Part shown: positions 18,011-26,901 of the stretch, piece after piece
How positions within the stretch are numbered: position 1 is the first letter of the stretch
How the letters are laid out: each line of letters begins with the position of its first letter
NCBI GenBank assembly: GCA_945863035.1
Contig: CAMAZH010000028.1
Span: 1-39,205 of the forward strand
Direction of reading: 5' to 3'
Length of the DNA: 39,205 nt
DNA from: Chitinophaga pinensis
Lineage (GTDB): Bacteria; Bacteroidota; Bacteroidia; Bacteroidales; GCA-2748055
Translations under genes and position numbers: made by a program
The notes under the pieces: generated by a model
The model's input: the letters and a program-made list of their open reading frames with translations, nothing else
Databases searched by the model: none
Told to the model about the DNA's origin: nothing

Positions 18011-18796
18011 ATGGAAATTGAGTTTTTCAAATACCACGGAGCTGGCAATGATTTCGTTATGGTTGACTGTCGGCAGGTTGACGAGCATTTGTTCGACAAC
18101 ATAAAGGTCGGTTTCCTGTGCAACAGGCACTTGGGTATCGGTGCCGATGGGCTGATTCTGCTTCTTGACGACCCATCGGCAGAATTCAGGATGAAATATT
18201 TCAACTCCGATGGCCGAGAAGGCACAATGTGCGGCAACGGCGGAAGGTGCATCGTTGCTTTTGCCCGCGATCTGGGAATAATCCATCAAAAGACCGTGTT
18301 TTCGGGAATCGATGGACTGCACCATTCGGAAATTATGGACAGTGGGCTGATCAACCTAAAAATGATTGATGTTGATGGAGTCAAAGAAATGGAGGACGGC
18401 TATCTCGTTGAAACCGGCTCAAGGCATTTCGTCACCTTCAGAAAAAGCATTTCCGACATTGACGTGTTTTCGGAAGGTCGCGAAATCCGTCAACAGGCAA
18501 GATTCGCCGATGAGGGCACAAATGTTAATTTCGTTGAGACTGTTTCCGAAAATGTTTTTAAGATACGTACCTTCGAAAGAGGTGTTGAAAACGAAACACT
18601 GGCCTGCGGCACAGGAGCGGTTGCGTCTGCCATTTCTTCACATTATCGTCAAAAAACTGACAAAAATTCATACACCATTCATGCCCTGGGAGGAACCCTT
18701 AGCGTCAACTTCACAGTCCAAAACAATGAAAACTATTCAAACATATGGCTGAAGGGTCCTGCAAAATTCGTCTTCAAAGGCCAAATCAACATTTAA
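18011..18796 (+). CDS. dapF: Diaminopimelate epimerase
   Basis: 261 residues. DapF converts LL- to meso-diaminopimelate for lysine and peptidoglycan synthesis, using two Cys residues as acid and base without a cofactor. Both are present: M-C-G-N-G-G-R near 75-81 and L-A-C-G-T-G-A near 197-203. The N-terminal K-Y-H-G-A-G-N-D-F is typical and fixes the start. The stop codon directly abuts the stop codon of the convergent flavodoxin gene (TAATTA at 18794-18799), so there is no space between the two genes for a terminator. Confidence 0.96.
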   Translation: MEIEFFKYHGAGNDFVMVDCRQVDEHLFDNIKVGFLCNRHLGIGADGLILLLDDPSAEFRMKYFNSDGREGTMCGNGGRCIVAFARDLGIIHQKTVFSGIDGLHHSEIMDSGLINLKMIDVDGVKEMEDGYLVETGSRHFVTFRKSISDIDVFSEGREIRQQARFADEGTNVNFVETVSENVFKIRTFERGVENETLACGTGAVASAISSHYRQKTDKNSYTIHALGGTLSVNFTVQNNENYSNIWLKGPAKFVFKGQINI

Positions 18797-19282
18797 TTAA
18801 CTAATTCCCTCACTCATCCTCAAAGCAAATTTCCGGATCTCCTCCTCGTTGATTCTGGAAACCGAATTCTTGATGCCGGTGGCTTTCCGGGTAAATTTCT
18901 TTTCAAAGAGGCTCATTTTCCCAAGGTTAAACTCACCTCCAAATAAGCCGATTGCAAGGGCATTCTTCCTAAGTTCTTCAGGATAAGCTTTGTTAAACTG
19001 CAATTGTGCCGTATCGCCGTTTTCCATGCAACAAAGGTATAGTCCCAATTTCTTTTCAGCGAGTTGTGAGTGGTTATTTTTTATGAAGTCCTCAATGCGG
19101 GTCTGAATAACGCCCATGTGAATGGATCCGCCAATGACAACTCTGTCGTAATCGTCAATGCTGACATTTTCATTTTCCTGCAAACGCGCGATTGCGATTT
19201 CTCCATTGATAAGCTCTTTAAGCTTATGAGCACATTTTTCAGTACTACCATGCAAACTTTCAAAAATTATTATTGTCTTCAT
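18797..19282 (-). CDS. Flavodoxin-domain protein (HemG-like)
   Basis: 161 residues. The FMN phosphate-binding loop S-L-H-G-S-T-E-K lies at 9-16, then the Y-D-R-V-V-I-G-G-S-I-H-M-G segment. The pattern fits the flavodoxin_5/HemG group, which includes menaquinone-dependent protoporphyrinogen oxidase. HemG activity is possible but the protein could be a general flavodoxin-fold electron carrier. It shares its direction with the quinone-reductase-like gene upstream and is separated from it by only 16 bp, so the pair is probably one operon. Confidence 0.75.
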   Translation of the reverse strand: MKTIIIFESLHGSTEKCAHKLKELINGEIAIARLQENENVSIDDYDRVVIGGSIHMGVIQTRIEDFIKNNHSQLAEKKLGLYLCCMENGDTAQLQFNKAYPEELRKNALAIGLFGGEFNLGKMSLFEKKFTRKATGIKNSVSRINEEEIRKFALRMSEGIS

Positions 19283-19298
19283 TATCGCTTATCTATTT

Positions 19299-19886
19299 CT
19301 ATTGAACCCGCAAACCCAAGCTATACACTTTACTCAACCACTCATTAACTTTTTTCTCTTCTGCATTTCGTACCGGGGTAAGAGTAAAAAAACGAACCGG
19401 GTTGATTCCGCAGAATCTCAAAGTTGCACCTTTGATTGCTCTATGGCCCGGCCTTCCTTGAACCAGATTATAATACCACATCGGGGTATCCATTGTAACT
19501 ATTACCCTGGCCGATTTACCTGTCAACAAAGGCTCAACATTCTTTGAGTTCTTCTTGTATTGAAAGGCAAAACCGGGCCATAAAACCTTATCAATAAAAC
19601 CCTTAAAAAGCGCAGGATAGGTTCCCCACCAATTGGGGTATATAAAAACCAAATGATCGGCCCATGCGATGAGCACCTGGGAGGAAAGTATATCGTCTTC
19701 GAGCTTTTCTATACGCTTGTATCCTAAAAATAAAATAGGATCAAAATCAAGATCCTTTACAATTATCTCTTTAACTTCGGCTCCACCTGCCTCTGCCCCT
19801 TCCTTGTACTTTGCTGAAATCCTGCTGCTCAAACTGTCTTTGTTCGGGTGACCCTGAATTATCAATACTTTTTTACTAATCATCAA
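19299..19886 (-). CDS. Flavodoxin-like fold NAD(P)H:quinone oxidoreductase
   Basis: 195 residues of the NQO1/KefF/MdaB type: I-I-Q-G-H-P-N-K-D-S-L at the start (FAD/FMN phosphate loop), then V-F-I-Y-P-N-W-W-G-T-Y-P-A-L-F-K-G-F-I-D near 100-118, both hallmark segments. These enzymes reduce quinones with NAD(P)H using a bound flavin, often against oxidative stress. The next base codes for Met too (M-M-I-S); either Met could start it. It is the first gene of a likely two-gene operon with the flavodoxin gene. Confidence 0.82.
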   Translation of the reverse strand: MMISKKVLIIQGHPNKDSLSSRISAKYKEGAEAGGAEVKEIIVKDLDFDPILFLGYKRIEKLEDDILSSQVLIAWADHLVFIYPNWWGTYPALFKGFIDKVLWPGFAFQYKKNSKNVEPLLTGKSARVIVTMDTPMWYYNLVQGRPGHRAIKGATLRFCGINPVRFFTLTPVRNAEEKKVNEWLSKVYSLGLRVQ

Positions 19887-20061
19887 TCAAAAAAATAAAA
19901 CCCGGAAGAGTATACAATTCAGTTTACCTGTCCGGAGTTAAGTGAAATGAAAACATTATTTTGTAAGTTACTTTTTCAAGCGGAAATCAAACGCGAAATT
20001 TTTCCTCCTAATCAATCAGGTTTATAACAATCATGCTATCAAAATGTTTATTGGAAGATAT

Positions 20062-20283
20062 CTATTCATTAATTTCCTGCAATAATTTGTTTGCCCTTTC
20101 GAAATCGTTTTCATTAATATGAATTTCAATTTCAAAATATCCACTTAAGGGGGCACGAAAATGAGGCAGGGTGGATTTGTCAATCGTCTTGAAATCGATT
20201 GAGTTAGCATTGAGAATAATCAAACATCTTCTCATTAATTCTTTCTCGAAACAGGAACTGTGAAAAATGTATTTATTATCCAT
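20062..20283 (-). CDS. Small DUF2007-like protein
   Basis: 73 residues. The E-I-E-I-H-I-N-E-N-D-F-E-R-A-N-K-L-L ending resembles DUF2007, small alpha/beta domains sometimes called putative signal-transducing proteins. No catalytic residues can be seen. It stands alone between the quinone-reductase gene and the haem protein gene, with short AT-rich gaps on both sides. Function unknown. Confidence 0.6.
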   Translation of the reverse strand: MDNKYIFHSSCFEKELMRRCLIILNANSIDFKTIDKSTLPHFRAPLSGYFEIEIHINENDFERANKLLQEINE

Positions 20284-20473
20284 TCTGGATTTTTTTGTAA
20301 TTGTTTATACTAAAATCCGAAATGCGGCTGCTTTTTAGATATCAAAACTATTATTTATAGTACAGGGATAACAGCGAATTTCAAACTCGGATAATCGCTG
20401 ATTTAAAAATACAAAAAAAATCTGCGCAACTTAGAATCCGAGTCATCTGCATTCTATTTCTAATCTGTTTCGT

Positions 20474-21058
20474 TTAAAAAACGATTTTAAACATCCCCCT
20501 GATTTCATTGAACTTGAAATTGACAGCCTTATCATCCGGATACTTTTCATTTAAAACATCACGAACGCCGATAGCGATTTTTTCAGTTTCACCATGACAA
20601 GAAAGACACATGGGTGAACCGAGAACGATCGGAGAATAATATATCAATCTCCCGTCTTCGCTCACAACCTGTGCAGTAAGCAGTTCTCCTTTCCCGTGCC
20701 GTGAAATATATTCGTCTATCATTTCAATTTCCCTGGCATTTGCAGCGTTCAAGGGATTACGGTATTTGTGCGACACCCTGCTAATTTCAACCTGCTCCAT
20801 CTTTGAAATACTGTCGGTAATGGGTATAGCTTCCAATGAACAGTAATTGATTGCGCCCGGGAGTCCGTTTTTCTGAATTTCCATGTTCAACTTAGTCGTA
20901 ATGGCCTTTACCAGTTTTTCGGAAATTTCAGCGCCTTTCTTTAGCATCTCCGGATGATTGTCTTGCTGCCAACTCATATACCCGCTAATCAGCAAACTTA
21001 TCAATACAAAGGACAGTAATGTTTTCAAAATATATGATTTTAGATTCGTATTGGTCAA
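20474..21058 (-). CDS. Tll0287-like (DUF3365) haem-binding protein with CxxCH
   Basis: 194 residues. An N-terminal hydrophobic segment at about 10-28 anchors or exports it. One C-L-S-C-H motif at 151-155 predicts a single c-type haem. The surrounding L-I-Y-Y-S-P-I-V and the G-A-I-N-Y-C region near 68-73 resemble DUF3365 domains, which are periplasmic c-haem sensor-like domains. Here no kinase or cyclase is attached, so it is a stand-alone haem domain. It is divergent from the SDR gene. Confidence 0.75.
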   Translation of the reverse strand: MTNTNLKSYILKTLLSFVLISLLISGYMSWQQDNHPEMLKKGAEISEKLVKAITTKLNMEIQKNGLPGAINYCSLEAIPITDSISKMEQVEISRVSHKYRNPLNAANAREIEMIDEYISRHGKGELLTAQVVSEDGRLIYYSPIVLGSPMCLSCHGETEKIAIGVRDVLNEKYPDDKAVNFKFNEIRGMFKIVF

Positions 21059-21169
21059 AACTAAGCTTTTTAAGCTTCAATGACAACAATACAGCCTCAC
21101 ACAAAACACAAGGAATCCTAAGAAATAATAAAAATCATCCTTATCTTTTATGCGTTAAAAAAAACTATT

Positions 21170-21946
21170 ATGGATCTGGGAATAAAAAATCAATGGTTTA
21201 TCGTGGGAGGTGCAACAAGTGGTTTTGGCAGAGCTACCGCGGAGAAGTTAATTGAAGAGGGTGCCAATGTTGTTGCAATTGCCAGAAATGAAGCAGAGTT
21301 GCTGAAGTTTCAGGCTTTACACCCGGATAGAATCACAACACTTGCAGGCGACCTCAGCTTACCCTATACCTTGGACTTATTGAAAGACACTTTCGACCTT
21401 TCCTCCTTTTCCGGAGCGTTTATCAATGCAGGTGGCCCTCCATCCAAAAGAATAATGGAAACCAAAATAGAGGATTGGGATGATGCATACAAGCTGTTGC
21501 TAAGATGGAAGGTTATGCTCGCTCAGATTCTGATTCCCATTTTCACTAAAAACAATTATGGGAAGCTTGTTTTTGTGGAAAGCGTTTCAGTAAAGCAACC
21601 CATCGAGAATCTCGTACTAAGCAACTCATTGAGAATGGCAGTAGTTGGTTTCGTAAAAACACTTGCTATTGAAACAGCAGGCAAGGGTGTTACCATGAAT
21701 ATTTTAGCACCCGGGTACCATGATACAAAAGCTATTCAAAGGATTTTGGTTAAGTCGAGTGAACTCAAGGGCATTAGCATAGAGGAAGCCGGACAAAACC
21801 TTATCAATCAAATCCCAGCAGGAAAATTAGGAAGTCAGGATGATTTTGCATCATTGGCTGTATGGTTACTCTCTCCGCATTCCAATTATATTAACGGACA
21901 AACAATAAGTATTGATGGTGGGTTGGTAAGAGGGTCGTTCGGGTAA
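21170..21946 (+). CDS. Short-chain dehydrogenase/reductase-family protein with altered active site
   Basis: 258 residues of the classical SDR shape: the nucleotide-binding G-G-A-T-S-G-F-G at 13-20, the N-A-G-G at 86-89 and S138 of the E-S-V-S segment. The usual Y-x-x-x-K is replaced by S151-x-x-x-R155, at exactly the usual position and spacing relative to the following L-A-I-E. Some beta-ketoacyl-ACP reductase-like SDRs share this change, so it may be a family trait rather than decay; the rest of the frame is intact. Whether it still reduces a substrate is unknown. Confidence 0.8.
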   Translation: MDLGIKNQWFIVGGATSGFGRATAEKLIEEGANVVAIARNEAELLKFQALHPDRITTLAGDLSLPYTLDLLKDTFDLSSFSGAFINAGGPPSKRIMETKIEDWDDAYKLLLRWKVMLAQILIPIFTKNNYGKLVFVESVSVKQPIENLVLSNSLRMAVVGFVKTLAIETAGKGVTMNILAPGYHDTKAIQRILVKSSELKGISIEEAGQNLINQIPAGKLGSQDDFASLAVWLLSPHSNYINGQTISIDGGLVRGSFG

Positions 21947-22060
21947 GAATGGGATCATGTCTGTAAAAAATTTAGATCAAACAATTTTAAAAAAAATTGA
22001 TTCCTGTAAGGAATATTAAGAATTCTAAATTACTTTTAATACATAAAAAAATTAAACCCC

Positions 22061-22696
22061 ATGAAAAAAACACTTAGTATTTTGACCCTGCTTGCAGGAA
22101 TCCTTGTTTTTGGCTGCAAATCCGGAACTGCTCCTGAAAGCAATGCAGTCGCAGAACCTGTTGCTGAGGCCGCTCCAGCTGAAAGCAATCTGATCAAAAA
22201 ATATCAGATAAAATCAGGTATTATAAACTTTGAAACAAAAATTGCAGGAATAGAGGGAAAAACAATTCTCTATTTTGACAACTACGGAAGTTTGGAGCTT
22301 GAAGAAAAGTACACAGGCGACCAGCTTAAAGAAGGTAACCTTTGCGATGGCACGAACCTCTACTCAATAAACTTCGGAAAGAAAACAGCATACAAAGCAT
22401 CAGTTTGTTCAAGGGGAGTTGCCCTTAAAGTTGACTGGAATGAGATCTCAGATGCTGACAAGCAGGATAAAGCAAAAAAACTGCCGAATGTAAGTATTGC
22501 CGGAAAAGATTGCGAATCCTTTTCATACACGGCATCAGGAGTCACCTCGGTTTTTGCAGGATGGAATAACATCTGCGTAATGCAGGAACAGGATAATCAA
22601 TTTGGCGGAACCTTTATGAAAGCGGTAAGCATTGAAGAAAACGTTAGCATACCGGCAGAAAAATTCGCCGTTCCGGAAGGTTTTGAGTTGAGATAG
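22061..22696 (+). CDS. Lipoprotein of unknown function
   Basis: 211 residues. Lipobox L-V-F-G-C with Cys19 after a K-K and hydrophobic leader. Then comes an Ala/Glu/Pro-rich linker (about 23-43), typical of lipoproteins extended away from the membrane. The mature domain (about 45-211) is rich in beta-type segments and has four Cys (C-D-G, C-S-R, D-C-E, I-C-V). I do not recognise the family. It is probably monocistronic. Confidence 0.75.
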   Translation: MKKTLSILTLLAGILVFGCKSGTAPESNAVAEPVAEAAPAESNLIKKYQIKSGIINFETKIAGIEGKTILYFDNYGSLELEEKYTGDQLKEGNLCDGTNLYSINFGKKTAYKASVCSRGVALKVDWNEISDADKQDKAKKLPNVSIAGKDCESFSYTASGVTSVFAGWNNICVMQEQDNQFGGTFMKAVSIEENVSIPAEKFAVPEGFELR

Positions 22697-22702
22697 AATT
22701 TT

Positions 22703-22802
22703 GAAGGCAGAAGGTAGAAGGTAGAATTATGGAAAAGTCATATATTCATGAATAGTCCCAATTCTAAATTCTGAATTCTAAATTCTACCTTCTGAATTCT
22801 AA
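22703..22802. repeat. Short imperfect repeats of TTCTAAATTCT type with inverted arm
   Basis: The stretch reads AGAAGGTAGAAGGTAGAATTA on the left and several copies of AATTCTAAATTCT followed by TACCTTCT on the right. The two ends are reverse complements, so the whole can fold into a long imperfect hairpin between two convergent genes. It may act as a two-way terminator. Confidence 0.55.
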
Positions 22803-22811
22803 ACTCCATTC

Positions 22812-23744
22812 CTAACTAACTTCAATAAAAATCGCCATTGCAATCAGCAAATCGGTTGCAAGAACTGTAATTACATTGCTTCCCAATGCAGGAATAAGCT
22901 TGGAAATATTATCCCCGTCATTTATGGCGGTAATACTTGCCTTGATAGCCAGGGGCAATGGGAACAGAGCAATGTAAATCCAGTAAGAGGAAAGTCCGAC
23001 CAATGGCAAGGCCAGTATTATCGCAAAACTGGTGAACATCCCTATGGCATAAACCCATGCAGCTCCTTTGATGCCCAGCCGGATCACCAGATGCTTTCTG
23101 CCTCCGGCTTTGTCGGCCTCCACATCCGGAAACTCATTGATAAGCAACAACAATGCGGTAAGTATGCCTGCGGGAACCGAAAGCCAAACAACCTCTGCGG
23201 GGAGCATGGAATTCCAGTTCATAGCCTGATTCGCGTTCATGGAAATGTAGGTTCCGAGCACAACAAGCGAACCCAGTGACAATCCCGAGAATAACTCTCC
23301 CAGCATGTATCTTGCCAGAAAATTGGTGTAAAACAGAATGCTGATGCTTCCCAGAAAAGCAAAAACCAAAATGATCCAATGGGCTATTAAACTGAAATAA
23401 ATTCCAATAGCCAACGAAATCAACAAGGTAACAACCGCCACAATCAAAACTGTTCCCGGCTTGCTCTTGCCTGCTGTCATCATGCCGCTACCACCGCTGA
23501 AAGGCGTGCGGATGGTCTTAAAATCGATCTGTGTAAAATAATCGGAGTACTCGTTGAACAGGTTTACCGAAATGTGCGCACTTACAACTCCTATCACAAG
23601 CAAAAAGGCATGGAGATAATTGAAATCCGTTACCAGCTGAAGCGGATATTTAATCGATAATGCTAACCCTATTAATACAAGGAGTACCGAAAGTATGAGA
23701 AAAGGAGCCCTGATCTGAGCCATCCAAACTTTAAAATCATTCAT
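22812..23744 (-). CDS. UbiA-family prenyltransferase (MenA-like)
   Basis: 310 residues with about eight or nine membrane segments. The first Asp-rich motif is N64-E-Y-S-D68 with D74 following, then R-T-P-F-S-G-G-S-G. The second is N-E-F-P-D-V-E-A-D-K-A-G-G-R near 195-210. Both bind Mg-pyrophosphate of a prenyl donor. MenA, which adds a prenyl chain to dihydroxynaphthoate in menaquinone synthesis, is the likeliest identity, but a different UbiA role is possible. It lies 167 bp downstream of the mevalonate-kinase gene on the same strand and would use the product of that pathway after chain elongation. Confidence 0.83.
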   Translation of the reverse strand: MNDFKVWMAQIRAPFLILSVLLVLIGLALSIKYPLQLVTDFNYLHAFLLVIGVVSAHISVNLFNEYSDYFTQIDFKTIRTPFSGGSGMMTAGKSKPGTVLIVAVVTLLISLAIGIYFSLIAHWIILVFAFLGSISILFYTNFLARYMLGELFSGLSLGSLVVLGTYISMNANQAMNWNSMLPAEVVWLSVPAGILTALLLLINEFPDVEADKAGGRKHLVIRLGIKGAAWVYAIGMFTSFAIILALPLVGLSSYWIYIALFPLPLAIKASITAINDGDNISKLIPALGSNVITVLATDLLIAMAIFIEVS

Positions 23745-23911
23745 GATCTGTGTTTTATTTTTTCGTTAAAAATTTATTTATAATCGTTTCCGAATCCTTC
23801 ATATTCCCGAACACACTTCTTGAATTCCGATTCAAAAAACCTATACCCGGGAAATCAACCAATTTTAGAGAGAACAATTTATTTAAAGAAGTGTTTGCCT
23901 GCAACAAGAAT

Positions 23912-24883
23912 TTATCTGCTATTTAACACGGAAAGAATTCTTAGTCCCGCATCCTCGAAATAATTCACGGTTCTCTCGCTCCGGTTGGCAAATCCCAAAA
24001 TAAACCCGCCTCCGCCCGAGCCGCAAAGCTTAAGCGAATAATCGCCCGTGTCGATTCCGTTTTTCCAAACTTTGATGAAGTCTTCCGGAATCATTTCCTT
24101 GAAATGCTCAATCTGCAGTGCCGATAGCTCGCCAATCTGCTTCATGAAGTTCGGAATCGCTCCCTCAATTAGGGTTTCGATACAGCTGTCCGTCTGCGGG
24201 ATCAAATCATTCTTCAGAATCCGCTTAAAAGCCTTATCATTTGATTTCTCCAGGAACAGATTCACCAATCCCTCCGTTTTTGAGGTTTTTCCTGTGTCGA
24301 GAAGGAATATTTCAAAAGCCTGATTGCTGTTAGGGTTTGGGAAGTCCACAATCTCTATTTTCTCGGGGGAGTAAACCAACAAGGGCCGGCCAACATAGCA
24401 ACTCAGGGGATCGAGCCCCGAGCTCCTCCCGTGAAAAAAAGATTCCATGAACGAAAAATGCTGTTTTAAGACGACAAGGTTTGGACTTGTATCCGGCAAA
24501 AGTCTTTTTTTCGAATACGCCTCGTAAACCGCAGCCACCAGAACGCCCGAACTTCCAACTCCATAGCCTTGAGGGATATCGGAATCGAGGTACATACCCC
24601 TATCCAAATCATTATTAAGCTGCTCGATCTCCAGTTCCAATCCCTCGGGAAACCCATTATTATGATTCTCCAGGTACGTGCAAAAACCCTTTAAACTTGA
24701 ATTGGAAGTCTCATGCTCCGGGCTTAAGGAGTCGTCAAACCAAAGTTTGCCTCCGAAATGCGGAAAGGGTAGCGTAAGAGCCTGGGAGCCCGACATAAGT
24801 GTATACTCCCCGAACAGGAGGATTTTGGCATTGAATCTCGGGGGAGATGAATTCATCATCGTCGGTTTATTCATGGTAAGCAT
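23912..24883 (-). CDS. mvk: Mevalonate kinase (GHMP family)
   Basis: 323 residues. GHMP kinase motif 1 A-K-I-L-L-F-G-E-Y at 19-27, the P-loop-like D-I-P-Q-G-Y-G-V-G-S-S-G at 102-113, the catalytic D158 in S-S-G-L-D-P, and motif 3 C-G-S-G-G-G-G near the C-terminus. The combination suggests mevalonate kinase, which makes 5-phosphomevalonate from mevalonate and ATP. The assignment between mevalonate and phosphomevalonate kinase rests on G-L-D-P here versus S-G-Y-D-I-A in the other kinase. It is last in the nine-gene cluster, and its ATG is two bases after the upstream stop. Confidence 0.82.
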   Translation of the reverse strand: MLTMNKPTMMNSSPPRFNAKILLFGEYTLMSGSQALTLPFPHFGGKLWFDDSLSPEHETSNSSLKGFCTYLENHNNGFPEGLELEIEQLNNDLDRGMYLDSDIPQGYGVGSSGVLVAAVYEAYSKKRLLPDTSPNLVVLKQHFSFMESFFHGRSSGLDPLSCYVGRPLLVYSPEKIEIVDFPNPNSNQAFEIFLLDTGKTSKTEGLVNLFLEKSNDKAFKRILKNDLIPQTDSCIETLIEGAIPNFMKQIGELSALQIEHFKEMIPEDFIKVWKNGIDTGDYSLKLCGSGGGGFILGFANRSERTVNYFEDAGLRILSVLNSR

Positions 24884-24885
24884 TA

Positions 24886-25947
24886 TCAGGCAATTTGTAT
24901 TGGGCCGTTTCCCATTTCATCCCATAACACCCTTCCCTCTTCACAGTATTCCATCAATTCCCGGGTTATGAAGTCCTTTATATTTTTCTTCTCCGAAGCG
25001 GGATAAAGCAGATGTACATTGGGGCCGGCGTCGATCGTGAAACAAATAAAAGCGCCTGATTTTTCGCGGTAATCGCGAATTTTGTTTATGATTTGGAGGG
25101 TCCCCGGTTCCAAGAGCATAAATCCCGGATCTGAGCTCATCATCAGTGAATGAAGCCCTAAGGCCTCGTTTTCAGTAACCCTGACAAAGTCCGCCACATT
25201 CCCCGTCTTTAGGGCATTGAGGATAAGTCCCATATTTTTCTCCGCCAGTCGGTAACGCTGTTCAGCGTATGGGTGGGCGTTCATCAGATGGTGACCGGCG
25301 GTGCTGCTGATCTTCTTCTTTGCGGAACTAACAATCAGAACACTGTCCTGCATTTCCGAAAACACTGGATTAACAGTGAAATCAAGAGGCACAGCCCATT
25401 CATCGGACGAACCCGCAACAAAGGATGTTTTGCCCCAGACACTGAATCCGCCATAAACCGAACGCGAAGCGCTTCCCGAGCCCAGACGGGCAATTTCCGA
25501 TGCCCTACGGTAGAAATCACCACTTGAAGCATCCGCGCCTCCTTGTTCTGTCTCCCCCGAAACAGAAGAGAAACAAAGCGCCAGTGCGCTCATGGCACTG
25601 GCTGAACTCGCAATCCCCGCCGAGTGCGGGAACGTGTTCCAGCTTTCAATCACAAGGCTGTGATTCTTCAGAGCGGGGAAGAACGGAATGATCCGGGAAA
25701 GGAACGACTCGATTTTCGATTCAAAATCCGGGGCCGGCCTACCTTCGAAAAAGAATTGGGTTTTCGCTTGGATCTTTGAATCGAGAACCCTCACGATGGT
25801 GCGGGTAACAGAATTTTTCAGCGTCATGCTAAGGGAAGCGTTCGAAGGAAGCTGATTCCCGTGTTTCCCCCAGTACTTGACCAGTGCAATATTGGATGGA
25901 CTGACCCACTCCGATTTCATAAGAAATTCTTTTTCAGGGCTGTTCAT
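24886..25947 (-). CDS. mvaD: Diphosphomevalonate decarboxylase
   Basis: 353 residues. N-terminal S-N-I-A-L-V-K-Y-W-G-K at 18-28 and L-P-S-N-A-S-L-S-M-T-L are the defining motifs of the enzyme. The ATP loop P-H-S-A-G-I-A-S-S-A-S-A lies at 107-118 and the catalytic Asp is D306 in T-I-D-A-G-P-N-V. The enzyme converts mevalonate 5-diphosphate to isopentenyl diphosphate with ATP. It starts 9 bp after the upstream kinase stop and ends 2 bp before the next start. A second ATG is nine codons in. It fits true MVD rather than the archaeal-type phosphomevalonate decarboxylase, though this is a judgement by eye. Confidence 0.93.
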   Translation of the reverse strand: MNSPEKEFLMKSEWVSPSNIALVKYWGKHGNQLPSNASLSMTLKNSVTRTIVRVLDSKIQAKTQFFFEGRPAPDFESKIESFLSRIIPFFPALKNHSLVIESWNTFPHSAGIASSASAMSALALCFSSVSGETEQGGADASSGDFYRRASEIARLGSGSASRSVYGGFSVWGKTSFVAGSSDEWAVPLDFTVNPVFSEMQDSVLIVSSAKKKISSTAGHHLMNAHPYAEQRYRLAEKNMGLILNALKTGNVADFVRVTENEALGLHSLMMSSDPGFMLLEPGTLQIINKIRDYREKSGAFICFTIDAGPNVHLLYPASEKKNIKDFITRELMEYCEEGRVLWDEMGNGPIQIA

Positions 25948-25956
25948 AAAGCTTGT

Positions 25957-26901
25957 CTAAATGTTTTTCATTACTACATCCTCATAGGAGAACCAGGTAT
26001 GCATGTCTTTTTTGCGGAGCCAGGTAAGCACGTACTCGCGGGGCATATCTGTTGCCAGGAGGATGAAGTCGCCGCCCCAGGCCCCAAGTGATTTCAAATC
26101 GCCATTGAAATCACTCAGCAGCTTTTCACTTAATGCGGGTATATCAAGCACTTCGGAAATGATTTTCTCATGATCGCGCATCAGTTTCCGGAATTCCCGA
26201 AGTTCTGAGCATGCAAGCATCGCCATGGTTATGGAGTCGAGATCGGCTATCTGGGCGGAGTAATCGCACTCGCTTTGTTGGTTGAAACGCTCAACGGCCA
26301 GGGATGAGTTCCTTTTCTTTCCCAAATAGGCAACATAGAGTTGGGCGTGGAAGGGTGGAAAGAAATCAACCTGCGTGATTTCGCGCTTGTCTTGGGCAAA
26401 CCGATAAAGCACAGGCCTGTCAGAAAGTGCTGCAGCAATATCATATCCCGAGCCCCGGGAAACTTTACTGAAAAGCTCAAAAGGATCGATTTCCGCCCAT
26501 CGTGCAACATTGACAATGAGCGAAGAGCTGCTTCCAAATCCCCAGTTTATATCGAAATCGAGTTCCGAAACCGCTTCGTACCTTTCGGTACCACTTAAAA
26601 ATTCCGGCCGTAGGCTCTTTGCTGCCAACAGTATCTCCCTAAGATTCTGAGCTGTGGGAAAATCGTTTGAGTTTCCAATGACAAATTCATCGAGTGAAAA
26701 AATGGCATCAAACCAATGTTGCCCTTTTATATAGGTTTTCCACACAAGTGAGGGATTGCCGGGATGTTCGGAAACCTTCAGGGTCTGCCCGTACTTGAGG
26801 GGAACAGCAAGAGCAAGGGCTCCGCGCAATACGAGGTATTCACCGCTTAACATCAGCTTGGCATTAGATCTGTAAGTTTGTATGAATGGCTCCTGATTCA
26901 T
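25957..26901 (-). CDS. GHMP kinase, probable phosphomevalonate kinase
   Basis: 314 residues. Motif 1 N-A-K-L-M-L-S-G-E-Y at 13-22, ATP loop F-D-I-N-W-G-F-G-S-S-S-S at 116-127, and catalytic D154 in R-G-S-G-Y-D-I-A-A-A. The G-Y-D form recalls bacterial phosphomevalonate kinases. With mevalonate kinase and the decarboxylase already present in the operon, this would supply the missing step from phosphomevalonate to mevalonate diphosphate. The start overlaps the HMG-CoA reductase stop by 4 bp (ATGA). No symbol is given because the substrate is deduced from context. Confidence 0.7.
   Translation of the reverse strand: MNQEPFIQTYRSNAKLMLSGEYLVLRGALALAVPLKYGQTLKVSEHPGNPSLVWKTYIKGQHWFDAIFSLDEFVIGNSNDFPTAQNLREILLAAKSLRPEFLSGTERYEAVSELDFDINWGFGSSSSLIVNVARWAEIDPFELFSKVSRGSGYDIAAALSDRPVLYRFAQDKREITQVDFFPPFHAQLYVAYLGKKRNSSLAVERFNQQSECDYSAQIADLDSITMAMLACSELREFRKLMRDHEKIISEVLDIPALSEKLLSDFNGDLKSLGAWGGDFILLATDMPREYVLTWLRKKDMHTWFSYEDVVMKNI

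Noticed and set aside
22812-23744. Membership of the prenyltransferase in the nine-gene transcription unit
   Set aside because: The 167-bp gap is far longer than the others in the cluster, so co-transcription is possible but not claimed.
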